A DNA stretch of 64,000 nt from Pseudomonas guariconensis. Lineage in GTDB: Bacteria > Pseudomonadota > Gammaproteobacteria > Pseudomonadales > Pseudomonadaceae. A model generated the notes under the pieces. It had not been told where the DNA came from. It saw only the letters and a list, made by a program, of their open reading frames with translations, and ran no database searches. Positions 7,777 through 16,686 of the stretch are shown here, piece after piece. Location: positions 50,674 to 114,673 of the forward strand of contig NZ_JAMYBK010000017.1 in the NCBI RefSeq assembly GCF_024127895.1, given 5' to 3'. A program made the translations under genes and the position numbers. The stretch's first letter is position 1. The number at the start of each line of letters is the position of its first letter.

Positions 7777-8664
7777 CTACAGTACATACACGAAGATGAA
7801 CAACCCGACCCAGACCACATCGACGAAGTGCCAGTACCAGCTGGCCGCCTCGAAACCGAAGTGCTTGTCGGGGTTGAAATGCCCGCGCAGCACACGCACG
7901 AGCATCACGATCAATATCAAGGAGCCCAAGGTCACGTGGGCGCCGTGAAAGCCCGTGAGCATGAAGAAGGTCGCGCCGTAGATCCCCGAACCCAAGGTCA
8001 GCCCCAGGTGGGCATAGGCCTCGTAGTACTCGTAGGCCTGCAACGCCAGGAACGACAGCCCGAGCAGGATGGTCAGCCACAGCCACAGCTTCAGTGGGCC
8101 ACGATGCCCCTTGCGCAGGGCATGGTGGGCGATGGTGATGGTCACGCTGGAGCTGACCAGCAGGATGGTGTTGATCAGTGGCAGGTGCCAGGGGTCGATG
8201 ATGTCCTTGGGTGGCGGGAACAGCTTCGGGTCCGGTGTGTTGAGCAGCGGCCAGGCGAACTCGAAGCCGGGCCAGAGCATCTGCGAGACGCCCTTGTCGC
8301 CCTCGCCGCCGAGCCAGGGCCCGGCCAGCACCCGCACGTAGAACAGCGCGCCGAAGAAGGCCAGGAAGAACATCACCTCGGAGAAGATGAACCAGCTCAT
8401 GCCCCAGCGGAACGAGCGGTCCATCTGCGCACTGTACAACCCCGCACGGCTCTCCTTGACCACCGCGCCGAACCAGCCGAACAGCATGTAGGCCAAGAAC
8501 AGCGCGCCGACGAAGAAGATCCACGGCCCATGGGACGCCTCGTGGCCGGCCTTGAGGTCGTTGAACCAGGTGCCCAGGCCGAACACCGTGATGAGCAGGC
8601 CGATCGTGGCGATGATCGGCCACTTGCTCTGCGCCGGGACGTAGTAGTGCTCGTGACTTGCCAT
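7777..8664 (-). CDS. coxC: Cytochrome c oxidase subunit III
   Basis: Seven-helix subunit III of the aa3-type oxidase (also called ctaE), 295 aa. Family segments are visible: HEHYYVPAQSKWPI, the internal helix with SEVMFFLAFFGALFYVR, NTILLVSSSVTITIAHHAL, and the C-terminal FFMLTGFHGAHVTLGSLIL and ASWYWHFVDVVWVGLFIFVYVL. The start MASHEHYYV has GGAG about 9 nt upstream; the in-frame ATG at 8715 lies inside the end of ctaG and is unlikely. It follows ctaG by 16 bp and closes the structural operon coxB-coxA-ctaG-coxC. Confidence 0.96.
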   Translation of the reverse strand: MASHEHYYVPAQSKWPIIATIGLLITVFGLGTWFNDLKAGHEASHGPWIFFVGALFLAYMLFGWFGAVVKESRAGLYSAQMDRSFRWGMSWFIFSEVMFFLAFFGALFYVRVLAGPWLGGEGDKGVSQMLWPGFEFAWPLLNTPDPKLFPPPKDIIDPWHLPLINTILLVSSSVTITIAHHALRKGHRGPLKLWLWLTILLGLSFLALQAYEYYEAYAHLGLTLGSGIYGATFFMLTGFHGAHVTLGSLILIVMLVRVLRGHFNPDKHFGFEAASWYWHFVDVVWVGLFIFVYVL

Positions 8665-8680
8665 TGTTGTTCTCCTTCCC

Positions 8681-9247
8681 TTAACGGGCGCCCTGGACGT
8701 CCTGGGCCGCGACATGGGCGACCGGCGGGTGGCGAGCGGTGATATCGAACAAGGTGTAGGCCAGTGTCAGGTGCTTCACGTTGGCCGGCAGGTCGCGGTC
8801 GACGATGAAACGCACCGGCATCTCGATGCGCTCGCCGGGTTGCAGCACCTGCTGGGTGAAACAGAAGCACTCGGTCTTGTGGAAGTACGCCGCGGCCTCG
8901 GCCGGGGTGATGCTGGGGATGGCCTGGGCACTCATGGGCCGATCGGTCGGGTTACGGGCGACGAAGACCATCTGGTTGACCGCCCCGGGGTTGACCTCGA
9001 GCTGGTCGGCGGTGGAATGGAACTCCCAGACCATGTCGCTGGCATTGGTCGACATGAACTGCACCCGCACGGTGCGCGTCGGGTCGCTGACCTGGCTGCC
9101 CTGGTACTGCCCGCCGGTCTTGCCGTTGATGCCGAAGGCCTGGCACATGACGTCGTAGATCGGCACCAGGGCGAAGCCGAAGGCGAACATCACCACCGTC
9201 AGCATCAGCAGGCGCGTGACCAGGCGTTTGAGCGACAGGCCTTCCAT
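8681..9247 (-). CDS. ctaG: CtaG/Cox11 copper chaperone for the CuB site
   Basis: Assembly factor that inserts copper into the CuB centre of subunit I, 188 aa. It has one N-terminal anchor (LVTRLLMLTVVMFAFGFALVPIYDVMCQAFG) with the family motif YDVMCQAFGINGKT. A periplasmic immunoglobulin-like domain carries the copper pair in KTECFCFTQQVLQPGE (CxC). The length fits bacterial Cox11. It lies 10 bp after coxA and 16 bp before coxC. Confidence 0.95.
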   Translation of the reverse strand: MEGLSLKRLVTRLLMLTVVMFAFGFALVPIYDVMCQAFGINGKTGGQYQGSQVSDPTRTVRVQFMSTNASDMVWEFHSTADQLEVNPGAVNQMVFVARNPTDRPMSAQAIPSITPAEAAAYFHKTECFCFTQQVLQPGERIEMPVRFIVDRDLPANVKHLTLAYTLFDITARHPPVAHVAAQDVQGAR

Positions 9248-9257
9248 GTTCGACCTC

Positions 9258-10847
9258 CTACTTCACGTCCGGCGGCGTCTGGAAGGTGTGGTAGGGCGCC
9301 GGCGAAGGCACCGTCCACTCCAGCCCGTCGGCGCCATCCCAGGGCTTGGCCGGTGCCGGCGCGCCGCCGCGGATGCACTTGATGACGATGAACAGGAACA
9401 GGAACTGCGTGGCGCCGAAGGTGAAGGCGCCAATCGACGAGACCATGTTGAAATCGGCGAACTGCAGGTTGTAGTCCGGGATCCGCCGCGGCATGCCGGC
9501 CAGGCCCACGAAGTGCATGGGGAAGAACGCCATGTTCATACCGATGAACGACAGCCAGAAGTGCAGCTTGGCCAAGGTTTCGTCGTACATGTGCCCGGTC
9601 CACTTCGGCAGCCAGTAGTAGGCCGAGGCGAAGATGCCGAAGATCGCCCCGGGCACCAGCACATAGTGGAAGTGGGCGACGACGAAGTAGGTGTCGTGGT
9701 ACTGGAAGTCCGCCGGCGCGATGGCCAGCATCAGCCCGGAGAAGCCGCCGATGGTGAACAGGATGACGAAGGCCACGGCGAACAGCATCGGCGCCTCGAA
9801 GGTCAGCGCACCCTGCCACATGGTGCTGACCCAGTTGAACACCTTCACCCCGGTAGGCACGGCGATCAGCATGGTGGCGTACATGAAGAACAGCTCGCCC
9901 ACCACCGGGATGCCGACCACGAACATGTGGTGGGCCCAGACGATGAACGACAGGAAGGCGATCGCCCCGGTGGCATAGACCATGGAGGTGTAGCCGAACA
10001 GCGGCTTGCGCGAGAACGCCGGGATGATCGAACTGACCGCGCCGAAGGCCGGCAGGATCATGATGTACACCTCGGGGTGGCCGAAGAACCAGAACACATG
10101 CTGGAACAGCACCGGGTCACCACCGCCGGCGGCGCTGAAGAAGCTGGTGCCGAAGTGGATGTCCATCAGCATCATGGTCACCACGCCGGCCAGCACCGGC
10201 ATCACCGCGATGAGCAGGAACGCGGTGATCAGCCAGGTCCAGACGAACAGCGGCATCTTCATCAGGGTCATGCCTGGCGCACGCAGGTTGAGCACGGTGG
10301 CGATCACGTTGATCGCGCCCATGATCGAGCTGATGCCCATCAGGTGGATGGCGAAGATGAAGAAGGTCACGCTGGCCGGCGCGTAGGTGGTCGACAGCGG
10401 AGCGTAGAAGGTCCAGCCGAAATTCGGCCCGCCGCCGGCACTGAACAAGGTCGAGACCAACAGCAGGAAAGCCGCCGGCAGCAGCCAGAAGCTGAAGTTG
10501 TTCATCCGTGGCAAGGCCATGTCCGGCGCCCCGATCATCAGCGGGATCATCCAGTTGGCCAGGCCCACGAATGCCGGCATCACCGCCCCGAACACCATGA
10601 TCAGGCCATGCATGGTGGTCATCTGGTTGAAGAACTCAGGTTCCACGATCTGCAGGCCGGGCTGGAACAGCTCGGCGCGGATCACCATGGCGAACGAGCC
10701 GCCGAGCAGGAACATGGCGAAGCTGAACCACAGGTACATCGTGCCGATGTCCTTGTGGTTGGTGGTCAGCACCCAGCGCATCAGGCCCTTGGCCGGGCCG
10801 TGGGCATGCTCATGGCCTTGGGCGTGGTCGTCGATCACTGCACTCAT
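9258..10847 (-). CDS. coxA: Cytochrome c oxidase subunit I
   Basis: Catalytic heme-copper subunit (ctaD) of the aa3-type terminal oxidase, 529 aa. Visible landmarks are the low-spin heme region MTTMHGLIMVFG, the D-channel segment NWMIPLMIGAPDMALPRMNN, the active-site helix FWFFGHPEVYIMILPAFG (His-Glu-x-Tyr, the cross-linked pair), the K-channel region, the CuB histidines in FIVWAHHMF, and the heme a/a3 histidines in HDTYFVVAHFHYVL. The true start MSAVIDDHAQGHEHAH has AGGAG 8 nt upstream; an open frame continuing upstream to 11198 is a shadow of coxB. Cofactor heme A is supplied by cyoE and ctaA of the same locus. Confidence 0.97.
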   Translation of the reverse strand: MSAVIDDHAQGHEHAHGPAKGLMRWVLTTNHKDIGTMYLWFSFAMFLLGGSFAMVIRAELFQPGLQIVEPEFFNQMTTMHGLIMVFGAVMPAFVGLANWMIPLMIGAPDMALPRMNNFSFWLLPAAFLLLVSTLFSAGGGPNFGWTFYAPLSTTYAPASVTFFIFAIHLMGISSIMGAINVIATVLNLRAPGMTLMKMPLFVWTWLITAFLLIAVMPVLAGVVTMMLMDIHFGTSFFSAAGGGDPVLFQHVFWFFGHPEVYIMILPAFGAVSSIIPAFSRKPLFGYTSMVYATGAIAFLSFIVWAHHMFVVGIPVVGELFFMYATMLIAVPTGVKVFNWVSTMWQGALTFEAPMLFAVAFVILFTIGGFSGLMLAIAPADFQYHDTYFVVAHFHYVLVPGAIFGIFASAYYWLPKWTGHMYDETLAKLHFWLSFIGMNMAFFPMHFVGLAGMPRRIPDYNLQFADFNMVSSIGAFTFGATQFLFLFIVIKCIRGGAPAPAKPWDGADGLEWTVPSPAPYHTFQTPPDVK

Positions 10848-10899
10848 GTCCTGTCTCCTGCAATCCGGTGGCTGTTGCGGGAACACCCGTCGACCCGGC

Positions 10900-12027
10900 T
10901 CATTGGCCTTCTGCCTGCTTGAGCGCCAGCACATCCTTCGGCGTGACCATATCGCCCTTGTTGTTGCCCCAGGCATTGCGCTCGTAGGTGACCACGGCGG
11001 CGATGTCGACTTCCGAGAGCTGCTTGCCGAACGCGGCCATGGCAGTGCCAGGCTTGCCGTGGAACACGATGCCCAGGTGGTCTTCCTTGGGGCCAGTGGC
11101 GATCTTCGAGCCCTTGAGTGCCGGGAACATCGGCGGCAGGCCCTGGCCCTCGGCCTGGTGACAGGCCACGCAGGCGGTGTGGTAGACCTTGTCGCCACGC
11201 TCGACCAGCTCCTCCAGGGTCCACTCCTTGCTGGTCAGCTCCTTGAGCTTGGCCGCCTCGGCCTTGCGCTCGCCGAGCCAGGTGTCGTAGTCGGCCTGCG
11301 ACTTGACCTCGACCACCACCGGCATGAAGCCATGGTCCTTGCCGCACAGCTCGGTGCACTGGCCGCGGTAGATGCCGGGTTTCTCGATGCGCGTCCAGGC
11401 TTCGTTGACGAAGCCGGGAATGGCGTCGCGCTTGACCGCGAAGGCCGGCACCCACCAGGAGTGGATGACATCGGCGGCAGTCACCAGAAAGCGCACCTTG
11501 GCCCCGACCGGCAAGACCAGCGGCTGGTCGACTTCCAGCAGGTAGTGCTCGCCCTTGGGCGCCTGGTTGCGGATCTGCTCGGCGGGGGTGGCGATGTTGC
11601 TGAAGAACTCCACGTCCTGGCCCAGGTACTTGTAGTGCCATTTCCATTGATAGCCGGTGACCTGGATGTCGATGTCCGAGTCGCTGGCGTCGTAGATGTC
11701 GATCAGTGTCTTGGTGGCCGGGATGGCCATGGCCACGAGGATCAGGAAGGGGACGATGGTCCAGAGGATCTCCACCCAGGTGTGCTCGTGGAAGTGAGCA
11801 GGCTCCTGGCCGGTGGAGCGACGGTGGATGACCATCGACCAGAACATCGCGCCGAACACCACGATGCCGATGACCACACAGATCCAGAAGATGGTCATGT
11901 GCAGGTCGAACACGGCGCTGGAGACTTCCGTGGCCCCCGGAGCCATGTTCACGGTCCAGGCAGCGTGCGCCTGACCGAATCCCAACCACAACAGGAGGCC
12001 CATCCAGACATGTGGATGTCGCATCAT
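10900..12027 (-). CDS. coxB: Cytochrome c oxidase subunit II with fused cytochrome c domain (caa3 type)
   Basis: Electron-entry subunit (ctaC), 375 aa, longer than plain subunit II. It has a signal peptide (to about AHAAWTVN), two membrane helices, then a cupredoxin domain with the CuA ligands CTELCGKDHGFMP (C224, C228). It ends in a cytochrome c domain with CVACH at C286/C289/H290 and a distal methionine region (FHGKPGTAMAAFG). The fused heme c makes this a caa3-type oxidase. It is first in the structural operon. In P. aeruginosa the orthologous genes are RpoS- and starvation-induced (established knowledge, not read here). Confidence 0.96.
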   Translation of the reverse strand: MMRHPHVWMGLLLWLGFGQAHAAWTVNMAPGATEVSSAVFDLHMTIFWICVVIGIVVFGAMFWSMVIHRRSTGQEPAHFHEHTWVEILWTIVPFLILVAMAIPATKTLIDIYDASDSDIDIQVTGYQWKWHYKYLGQDVEFFSNIATPAEQIRNQAPKGEHYLLEVDQPLVLPVGAKVRFLVTAADVIHSWWVPAFAVKRDAIPGFVNEAWTRIEKPGIYRGQCTELCGKDHGFMPVVVEVKSQADYDTWLGERKAEAAKLKELTSKEWTLEELVERGDKVYHTACVACHQAEGQGLPPMFPALKGSKIATGPKEDHLGIVFHGKPGTAMAAFGKQLSEVDIAAVVTYERNAWGNNKGDMVTPKDVLALKQAEGQ

Positions 12028-12395
12028 TGCGGGTTCCCCTTATCGTTCTTGTTGTCCCGGAGGCGTGGACCTACGGCAAGGGGGGACGGCGGCCAAGACT
12101 GCCTACTTCGACGACCGAGCCCCTGCGACAGCAGTCGGGCCTCATCAACGAATCACGTTCAACCGGAGTATAGACACCGACCAATGGCACGCAACGAAGG
12201 CCATGAAATGAACTTCATGATTCCGCCGGATCGCCTGTAAACCCCGTGTTCAACGGCTCGGGGCACAATGATGGCACATTGATATAACTGCTTATGCAGG
12301 CGTGTCTTCCGGTTATAACAAATGCGTCTTAGGCATTCTCGTAAGCAAGCTAACTTAGTGTCTTCCGTTTGTAACGCCTTGTCCCTGGAGTTGTC
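12028..12395. other. Divergent intergenic region between coxB and the conserved hypothetical gene
   Basis: This 368-bp stretch has no credible gene. It must hold the promoter of the cox operon (minus) and that of the gene at 12396 (plus). The half nearer to 12396 is clearly AT-richer (for example TTGATATAACTGCTTATG around 12279). An ATG-rich patch near 12183-12215 gives no sustained frame. I could not pick a convincing -35/-10 pair or operator. Confidence 0.5.
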
Positions 12396-13040
12396 ATGAA
12401 CATCGCCGCTGTACGCGAGCAGATCAGCCAAGCCCATCAACATGAAAGCCAGACCGGCCAATTGAAAGTACGCCTCGAGCAGCAACTGCCCCACCTGCAT
12501 CCGTCGATCCGACTGCCGGAGCAGGATGCCCAGGGTACCTTGACGCGTTTCGTCAGCGCCTATATCGACCAGGTCCCGGAGTTGCTGGAAGCTGCGCACG
12601 CAGTGGCCCGCGAGGCCGGCATCGAGTCGCAGATCAAGCCGGTGCTGAAGATCGCCGAAGCCTATTTCCTCCAGCCTCCGAGCGTCATGCAAGGGCATGT
12701 CGGCCTCGACTGCCTGCTGGACGAGGCCTACCTGGCCCATCGCCTGGTCGAAGAGGTCAATGACCTGTACATCCGTCATTTCCAGCAACCGCTGATCCCC
12801 CTCGATACCACCGTGGCCAACCTGATCGCCCATCAGTTGATCGGCGAGACCTTCGCCAACCAGCTGGACGAGGTGGTGCACCACTCGGTGGACGAGTTGC
12901 TCGACGACGAGAGCTTTGCCGTGGAGTCGGTGGAGACCTACCGCGAGACCCTGTGCAGCCCCGCGACCGGCGAAGCCTGGAAACGCTGGCCGTGCCTGTC
13001 GCGGCAACTGAACGTGGACCTTGCCCTGCAACCCTCCTGA
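12396..13040 (+). CDS. Conserved hypothetical protein next to the oxidase operon
   Basis: 214-aa soluble, acidic, mostly helical-looking protein with no signal peptide or membrane segment. I recognise no domain. Notable stretches are a His/Gln-rich N-terminus (ISQAHQHESQTGQ), PEQDAQGTLTRFVSAYIDQVPELLEAAHAVA, and a His/Leu/Glu-rich centre LAHRLVEEVNDLYIRHFQQP. A gene in this position, between coxB and the SulP gene, is kept in several pseudomonads (from memory, PA0104-like), so it is probably a real core gene. GGAG sits about 7 nt before the ATG. Function unknown. Confidence 0.8.
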   Translation: MNIAAVREQISQAHQHESQTGQLKVRLEQQLPHLHPSIRLPEQDAQGTLTRFVSAYIDQVPELLEAAHAVAREAGIESQIKPVLKIAEAYFLQPPSVMQGHVGLDCLLDEAYLAHRLVEEVNDLYIRHFQQPLIPLDTTVANLIAHQLIGETFANQLDEVVHHSVDELLDDESFAVESVETYRETLCSPATGEAWKRWPCLSRQLNVDLALQPS

Positions 13041-13143
13041 CGCACCGAGGCGGCTGGGAAAGGCGTCCCGCTGCTGCCCCTCGTACCCGATCGCTACTGT
13101 CATCCGGCCGCCGCAAGGGCGGCCCCGACCCATCGAACAGGTG

Positions 13144-14232
13144 ATGACAATGACGATCCAGTGGAATCGAATCTATACCGACCTGCTGCGCGGCAGCCGG
13201 CCGACGCTCTGGGGCAACTGGGCCCTGAACCCCAACATCCAGCCAGGCGCGGTCGGCATCGTCGACCCGGCCTCGGGTGACTTCAGGCTCATCTGCGAAC
13301 AATTGCCCGGCGCAGAAGTATCGAGCAGCCAGCAGGGCCGCAAGTGGCAGATCAGCTCGAGCGGCGTACAGCGCCGCGAAGTCAAGACGAGCGTGGCGGG
13401 AATGGTCTACGACCCGGCCACCGGCGCCCAGGTGCAGCCGGATGCCGCCATCGAATGGAGCTTCGACCGCGAGGAATCCATCGCCTCGGAGTTCGCCCTC
13501 AGCGGTGAACGCAGCCTCAGCAACCTCACGCTGCTGCACGACAGCTACGACTGGCTGCTGGATCACGCCAGGCGGGTGAACATGGCCACCGCCGCCGGCA
13601 TTTCCGAAGGTTTCGGCGTGGTGACCACGGTGGTCTATGCCCAGAGCGGCGTCAATGCCGGCGCCAAGAAACGCAACGCCCGGTTCTCCCTCGCCGGCAG
13701 CGCCAGCGGCCTGAACAGGTTGCTGGGCGAGGACGGCATCTCCGGCAAGGGCAACGCCAGTTTCATCGTCACCAGCGACAGCAGCGCGATCGAGTCGCAC
13801 ACCTTGCCAGCAAGAAGCGGCGAGGTGGCCAGCGAGCCGCTGCCCGTCGCCTATGGCTTCGCATCCTTCGCCGGCAGCAAGGTGCTGGTGCCCAACTGGA
13901 TCCGCAAGATGGGCGTGTTGAGCCTGGTGGTCGACAGCAAGGCCTCGGCCTTCACCACCTACACCACCCGGGTCACCTTGTCGTACGAAACCCCTAATGG
14001 CCCGGTCGAAGACACCCGGACCATCGTCGGCGGCAGCTCCGCCAGCTTCAGCGACATCCCGCTGACAGCCACCCGGATGACACTCGTCGCCGAGTTCATC
14101 AACCTCGGCAAGAACACCCGCCAGGCGCTCACCTGGAACACGCCTGCCACCGAGTGGCTCGGCGGCACCCGGGTCGTCAACCTGACCGGTACCTGGCCGG
14201 GTGCACCGCAGATGAAGGAAGTGGACGCCTGA
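13144..14232 (+). CDS. Unrecognised 362-aa orphan protein
   Basis: I do not recognise this protein. It has no signal peptide and no clear long membrane helix. The N-terminal part (1-80) contains a Trp-rich start IQWNRIYTDLLRGSRPTLWGNW and IQPGAVGIVDPASGDF. A glycine- and small-residue-rich, mildly hydrophobic stretch (about 147-168: ATAAGISEGFGVVTTVVYAQ) follows a DSYDWLLDHARRVN segment. The rest is rich in alternating Ser/Thr/Val and looks beta-structured (SLVVDSKASAFTTYTTRVTLSYE; LTATRMTLVAEFINLG), with a C-terminal WNTPATEWLGGTRVVNLTGTWPG. Single-gene context: it lies between the PA0104-like gene and SulP, where I remember no such gene in related genomes. SD-like CAGGTGA precedes the ATG; an ATG two codons later is possible. 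A beta-rich lectin or pore-former is one guess, unsupported. Confidence 0.75.
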   Translation: MTMTIQWNRIYTDLLRGSRPTLWGNWALNPNIQPGAVGIVDPASGDFRLICEQLPGAEVSSSQQGRKWQISSSGVQRREVKTSVAGMVYDPATGAQVQPDAAIEWSFDREESIASEFALSGERSLSNLTLLHDSYDWLLDHARRVNMATAAGISEGFGVVTTVVYAQSGVNAGAKKRNARFSLAGSASGLNRLLGEDGISGKGNASFIVTSDSSAIESHTLPARSGEVASEPLPVAYGFASFAGSKVLVPNWIRKMGVLSLVVDSKASAFTTYTTRVTLSYETPNGPVEDTRTIVGGSSASFSDIPLTATRMTLVAEFINLGKNTRQALTWNTPATEWLGGTRVVNLTGTWPGAPQMKEVDA

Positions 14233-14234
14233 GG

Positions 14235-15764
14235 TCAGGCGCCCGCAGCGCTGCGCAAGCGCCCTTCGATCCTGCGCTTGAGGCCACGCTGCTCGATACG
14301 CAGGCTGCAACCGCTGGCCTGGCTGGCCTTGCCCCAATCCTCGAGCAATTCCAGGCAGGAATGGTCGATGTAGGTCAGGTTGGCCAGCGGGACATGCAAC
14401 GTGGTGCCGGGCGGCACGCTGTCGAGTACCTGGGTCAAGGCAGGGACCTTGAGGAAGGTCGCCGCCCCGCTCAGGCGCAGTTCCATGTGCCCGGGGCGGT
14501 CGAGGTGGACCAGGTTGATCTTCAGCCGCGCGGCCTTGAGCGCCAGCTTCAGCAGCGTCAGGGCGAAGCCCAGGAGCACACCGGTGAGCAGGTCGGTGAA
14601 GATGATCGCCAAGGCGGTGGCGGCATAGGTGAACATCGGCATGCGCCCGTAGCGGCCCAGGCCGCGCAACGCCTTGAAATCCACCAGTTTCACGCCGGTA
14701 TAGACCAGCACGCCAGCCAGGCTCGCCACCGGAATCTGCTGCAAGACGCTGCTCAAGACCACCACGAAGGCCAGCAGCCACACGCCATGGAATATCGCCG
14801 ACCAGCGTGTCAGCGCCCCGGCCTGGACGTTGGCCGAGCTGCGCACGATCACCCCGGTCATCGGCAGTGCGCCCAGCAAGCCACAGAGCATGTTGCCGAT
14901 ACCTTGCGCCGACAGTTCACGGTCGAAGTCCGAGCGCTGGCCGCTGTGCATGCGATCGACCGCGGCGGCGGACAGCAGGGTCTCGGCGCTGGCGATGAAC
15001 GCCAGGGCCAGGGCGGCCACCAGCAGGGTCGGGTCGGCCAGCGCGAGCAAGTCGTGCGGGCGCAACCAGTCGATGGCCTCGGACAGGTCGGCCGGTACCT
15101 GCACCCGCTTCACCGGCAGCGCCAGCCACAGGCTGATGACCGTCATCGCCGCCACGCCGAGCAGGGCACCCGGCAAGAAACGCAGGCGCTGGGGCCGCCA
15201 GCGCTCCCAGCCCCACATCAGGGCGATGGTCCCCAGCCCCAGCGCACCGGCCTGCCAGCCGCTGCCGGCGCTCTCCAGGGGCAATGCCGAGGCCAGCGTG
15301 GCGGGAAAGCCCAGCAGGTTTTCGACGCCAGAGGGCTGCGGCGCGGTGTCGAACATCACATGCACCTGGGACAGCACGATCAGCACGCCGATACCGGCGA
15401 GCATGCCGTAGACCACGGCCGGCGCGGTGACGCGGAACCAGCAGCCCAGGCGCAAGCGCCCGGCCAGCAGTTGCAGCAACCCCGCCAGCAAGAGGATCGG
15501 CCCGAGCATGGCCATGCCATGCTGGCGCACCAGTTCGAACACCAGCACCGCCAGGCCGGCGGCCGGGCCGCTGACCTGCAGCGGCGAACCGGCCAGGAAA
15601 CCGACCACGATGCCACCGATGATGCCAGTGATCAGCCCTTTGGCCGGCGGCATGCCCGAGGCGATCGCGATACCCATGCACAGGGGCAGGGCTACCAGGA
15701 AGACCACGACCGAGGCCAGCAATTCGCGCGGCAGGGCCGCTTTGATCTGTGTCTTGTTCACCAT
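14235..15764 (-). CDS. SulP family anion transporter with STAS domain
   Basis: Inner-membrane SulP-family permease, 509 aa. About 10-12 hydrophobic helices precede a C-terminal STAS domain (about 405-500) with LRLSGAATFLKVPAL and the conserved VPLANLTYIDHSCLELLEDW. The SulP N-terminal signature region is LPLCMGIAIASGMPPAKGLITGIIGG. AAGGAG precedes the chosen ATG; a longer frame to 15899 lacks this and is not used. A beta-carbonic anhydrase gene follows on the same strand 202 bp upstream of it. This pairing suggests a bicarbonate rather than sulfate transporter (inference from SulP-CA linkage in other bacteria). Confidence 0.9.
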   Translation of the reverse strand: MVNKTQIKAALPRELLASVVVFLVALPLCMGIAIASGMPPAKGLITGIIGGIVVGFLAGSPLQVSGPAAGLAVLVFELVRQHGMAMLGPILLLAGLLQLLAGRLRLGCWFRVTAPAVVYGMLAGIGVLIVLSQVHVMFDTAPQPSGVENLLGFPATLASALPLESAGSGWQAGALGLGTIALMWGWERWRPQRLRFLPGALLGVAAMTVISLWLALPVKRVQVPADLSEAIDWLRPHDLLALADPTLLVAALALAFIASAETLLSAAAVDRMHSGQRSDFDRELSAQGIGNMLCGLLGALPMTGVIVRSSANVQAGALTRWSAIFHGVWLLAFVVVLSSVLQQIPVASLAGVLVYTGVKLVDFKALRGLGRYGRMPMFTYAATALAIIFTDLLTGVLLGFALTLLKLALKAARLKINLVHLDRPGHMELRLSGAATFLKVPALTQVLDSVPPGTTLHVPLANLTYIDHSCLELLEDWGKASQASGCSLRIEQRGLKRRIEGRLRSAAGA

Positions 15765-15966
15765 GAAGCTCCTTACTTTCAGTTGCACGGCCATTCCTCT
15801 GGCCGGGACACGGGGATCCCTGAATCGCGCGCAGGGGCGCGCCGCCAGCGAGGCCGGCAAGGTATCCAGGGAATTCAAGGCAGCCGATAACCGGACCACA
15901 CCACGAGGGTGCGGCCGGCGATCAGGACGTCATGTAGAGGTGTTCGGGTCGCTTGAGGCGTGGAGC

Positions 15967-16686
15967 CTAGTAGCGGCCTCTCGGTGTAGCGCAGGGGATC
16001 GGTTCGCCTGCGGCTAGCGGCAGGAAGCTGTCGCTGGCGGCATCGTAGGCTTCGATCTGGCTGGTCTCGATGTCGTAGACCCAACCATGGATGTACAGCT
16101 GGCCAGCCGCCAGGCGAGAAGCGACCGAAGGGTGGGTGCGCAGGTGATGCAACTGGGCGATGACGTTTTCCTTGGTCAGCACCTGCATGCTTTCGTGCTC
16201 GCTGCCACAGGAGCAGTTGTCCTCGACCACCGTGCGCGCGACCTCGGCATGACGCAACCAGGCCTTGACCGTCGGCATCTTCTCCAGCGCGTGAGGGTTG
16301 AGCACCGCCCGCATGGCACCACAGTCGGAGTGGCCGCAGACGATGATGTGATGCACGCCCAAGGCCATCACCGCGTACTCGATGGCGGTGGACACGCCAC
16401 CGTTCATCTGCCCGTAGGGCGGTACGACGTTGCCGACGTTACGGGTCACGAACAGATCGCCCGGCGAGCTCTGGGTGATCAGCTCAGGGACGATGCGCGA
16501 GTCGGCGCAGGTGATGAACATGGCGCGCGGCGTTTGTGCCGTGGCGAGCTTCTTGAACAGCTCCTGCTGCTCGGGAAAGACATCGTGATGAAACCGCAGG
16601 AAGCCGTCGACGATATGCTTCAGGGCAGCATCGGCGCTTTCGGCGGGTGCAGCCGGGACGGCCTTGGAGGGGTCCTTGACGGGCAT
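15967..16686 (-). CDS. Beta-class carbonic anhydrase
   Basis: Zinc enzyme interconverting CO2 and bicarbonate, 239 aa, cytoplasmic. Zinc ligands are visible: C60 with the catalytic pair D62/R64 (ITCADSRIVPE), then H119 and C122 (IIVCGHSDCGAM). Further family segments are LFVTRNVGNVVPP and GGVSTAIEYAV. It is transcribed toward the SulP gene in the same direction, so both may serve bicarbonate supply. An AT-rich 276-bp upstream region contains a short palindrome at 16848-16865. Confidence 0.94.
   Translation of the reverse strand: MPVKDPSKAVPAAPAESADAALKHIVDGFLRFHHDVFPEQQELFKKLATAQTPRAMFITCADSRIVPELITQSSPGDLFVTRNVGNVVPPYGQMNGGVSTAIEYAVMALGVHHIIVCGHSDCGAMRAVLNPHALEKMPTVKAWLRHAEVARTVVEDNCSCGSEHESMQVLTKENVIAQLHHLRTHPSVASRLAAGQLYIHGWVYDIETSQIEAYDAASDSFLPLAAGEPIPCATPRGRY

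Noticed and set aside
9216..10922. Open frame of 568 codons antisense to coxA
   Set aside because: His/Asp/Gln-rich shadow; coxA on the other strand is unambiguous.
12757..14781. Open frame of 674 codons antisense to the orphan gene
   Set aside because: I considered it as an alternative to the orphan gene. It runs across three unrelated genes, has shadow-type composition and no ribosome site, so the plus-strand frame is preferred.
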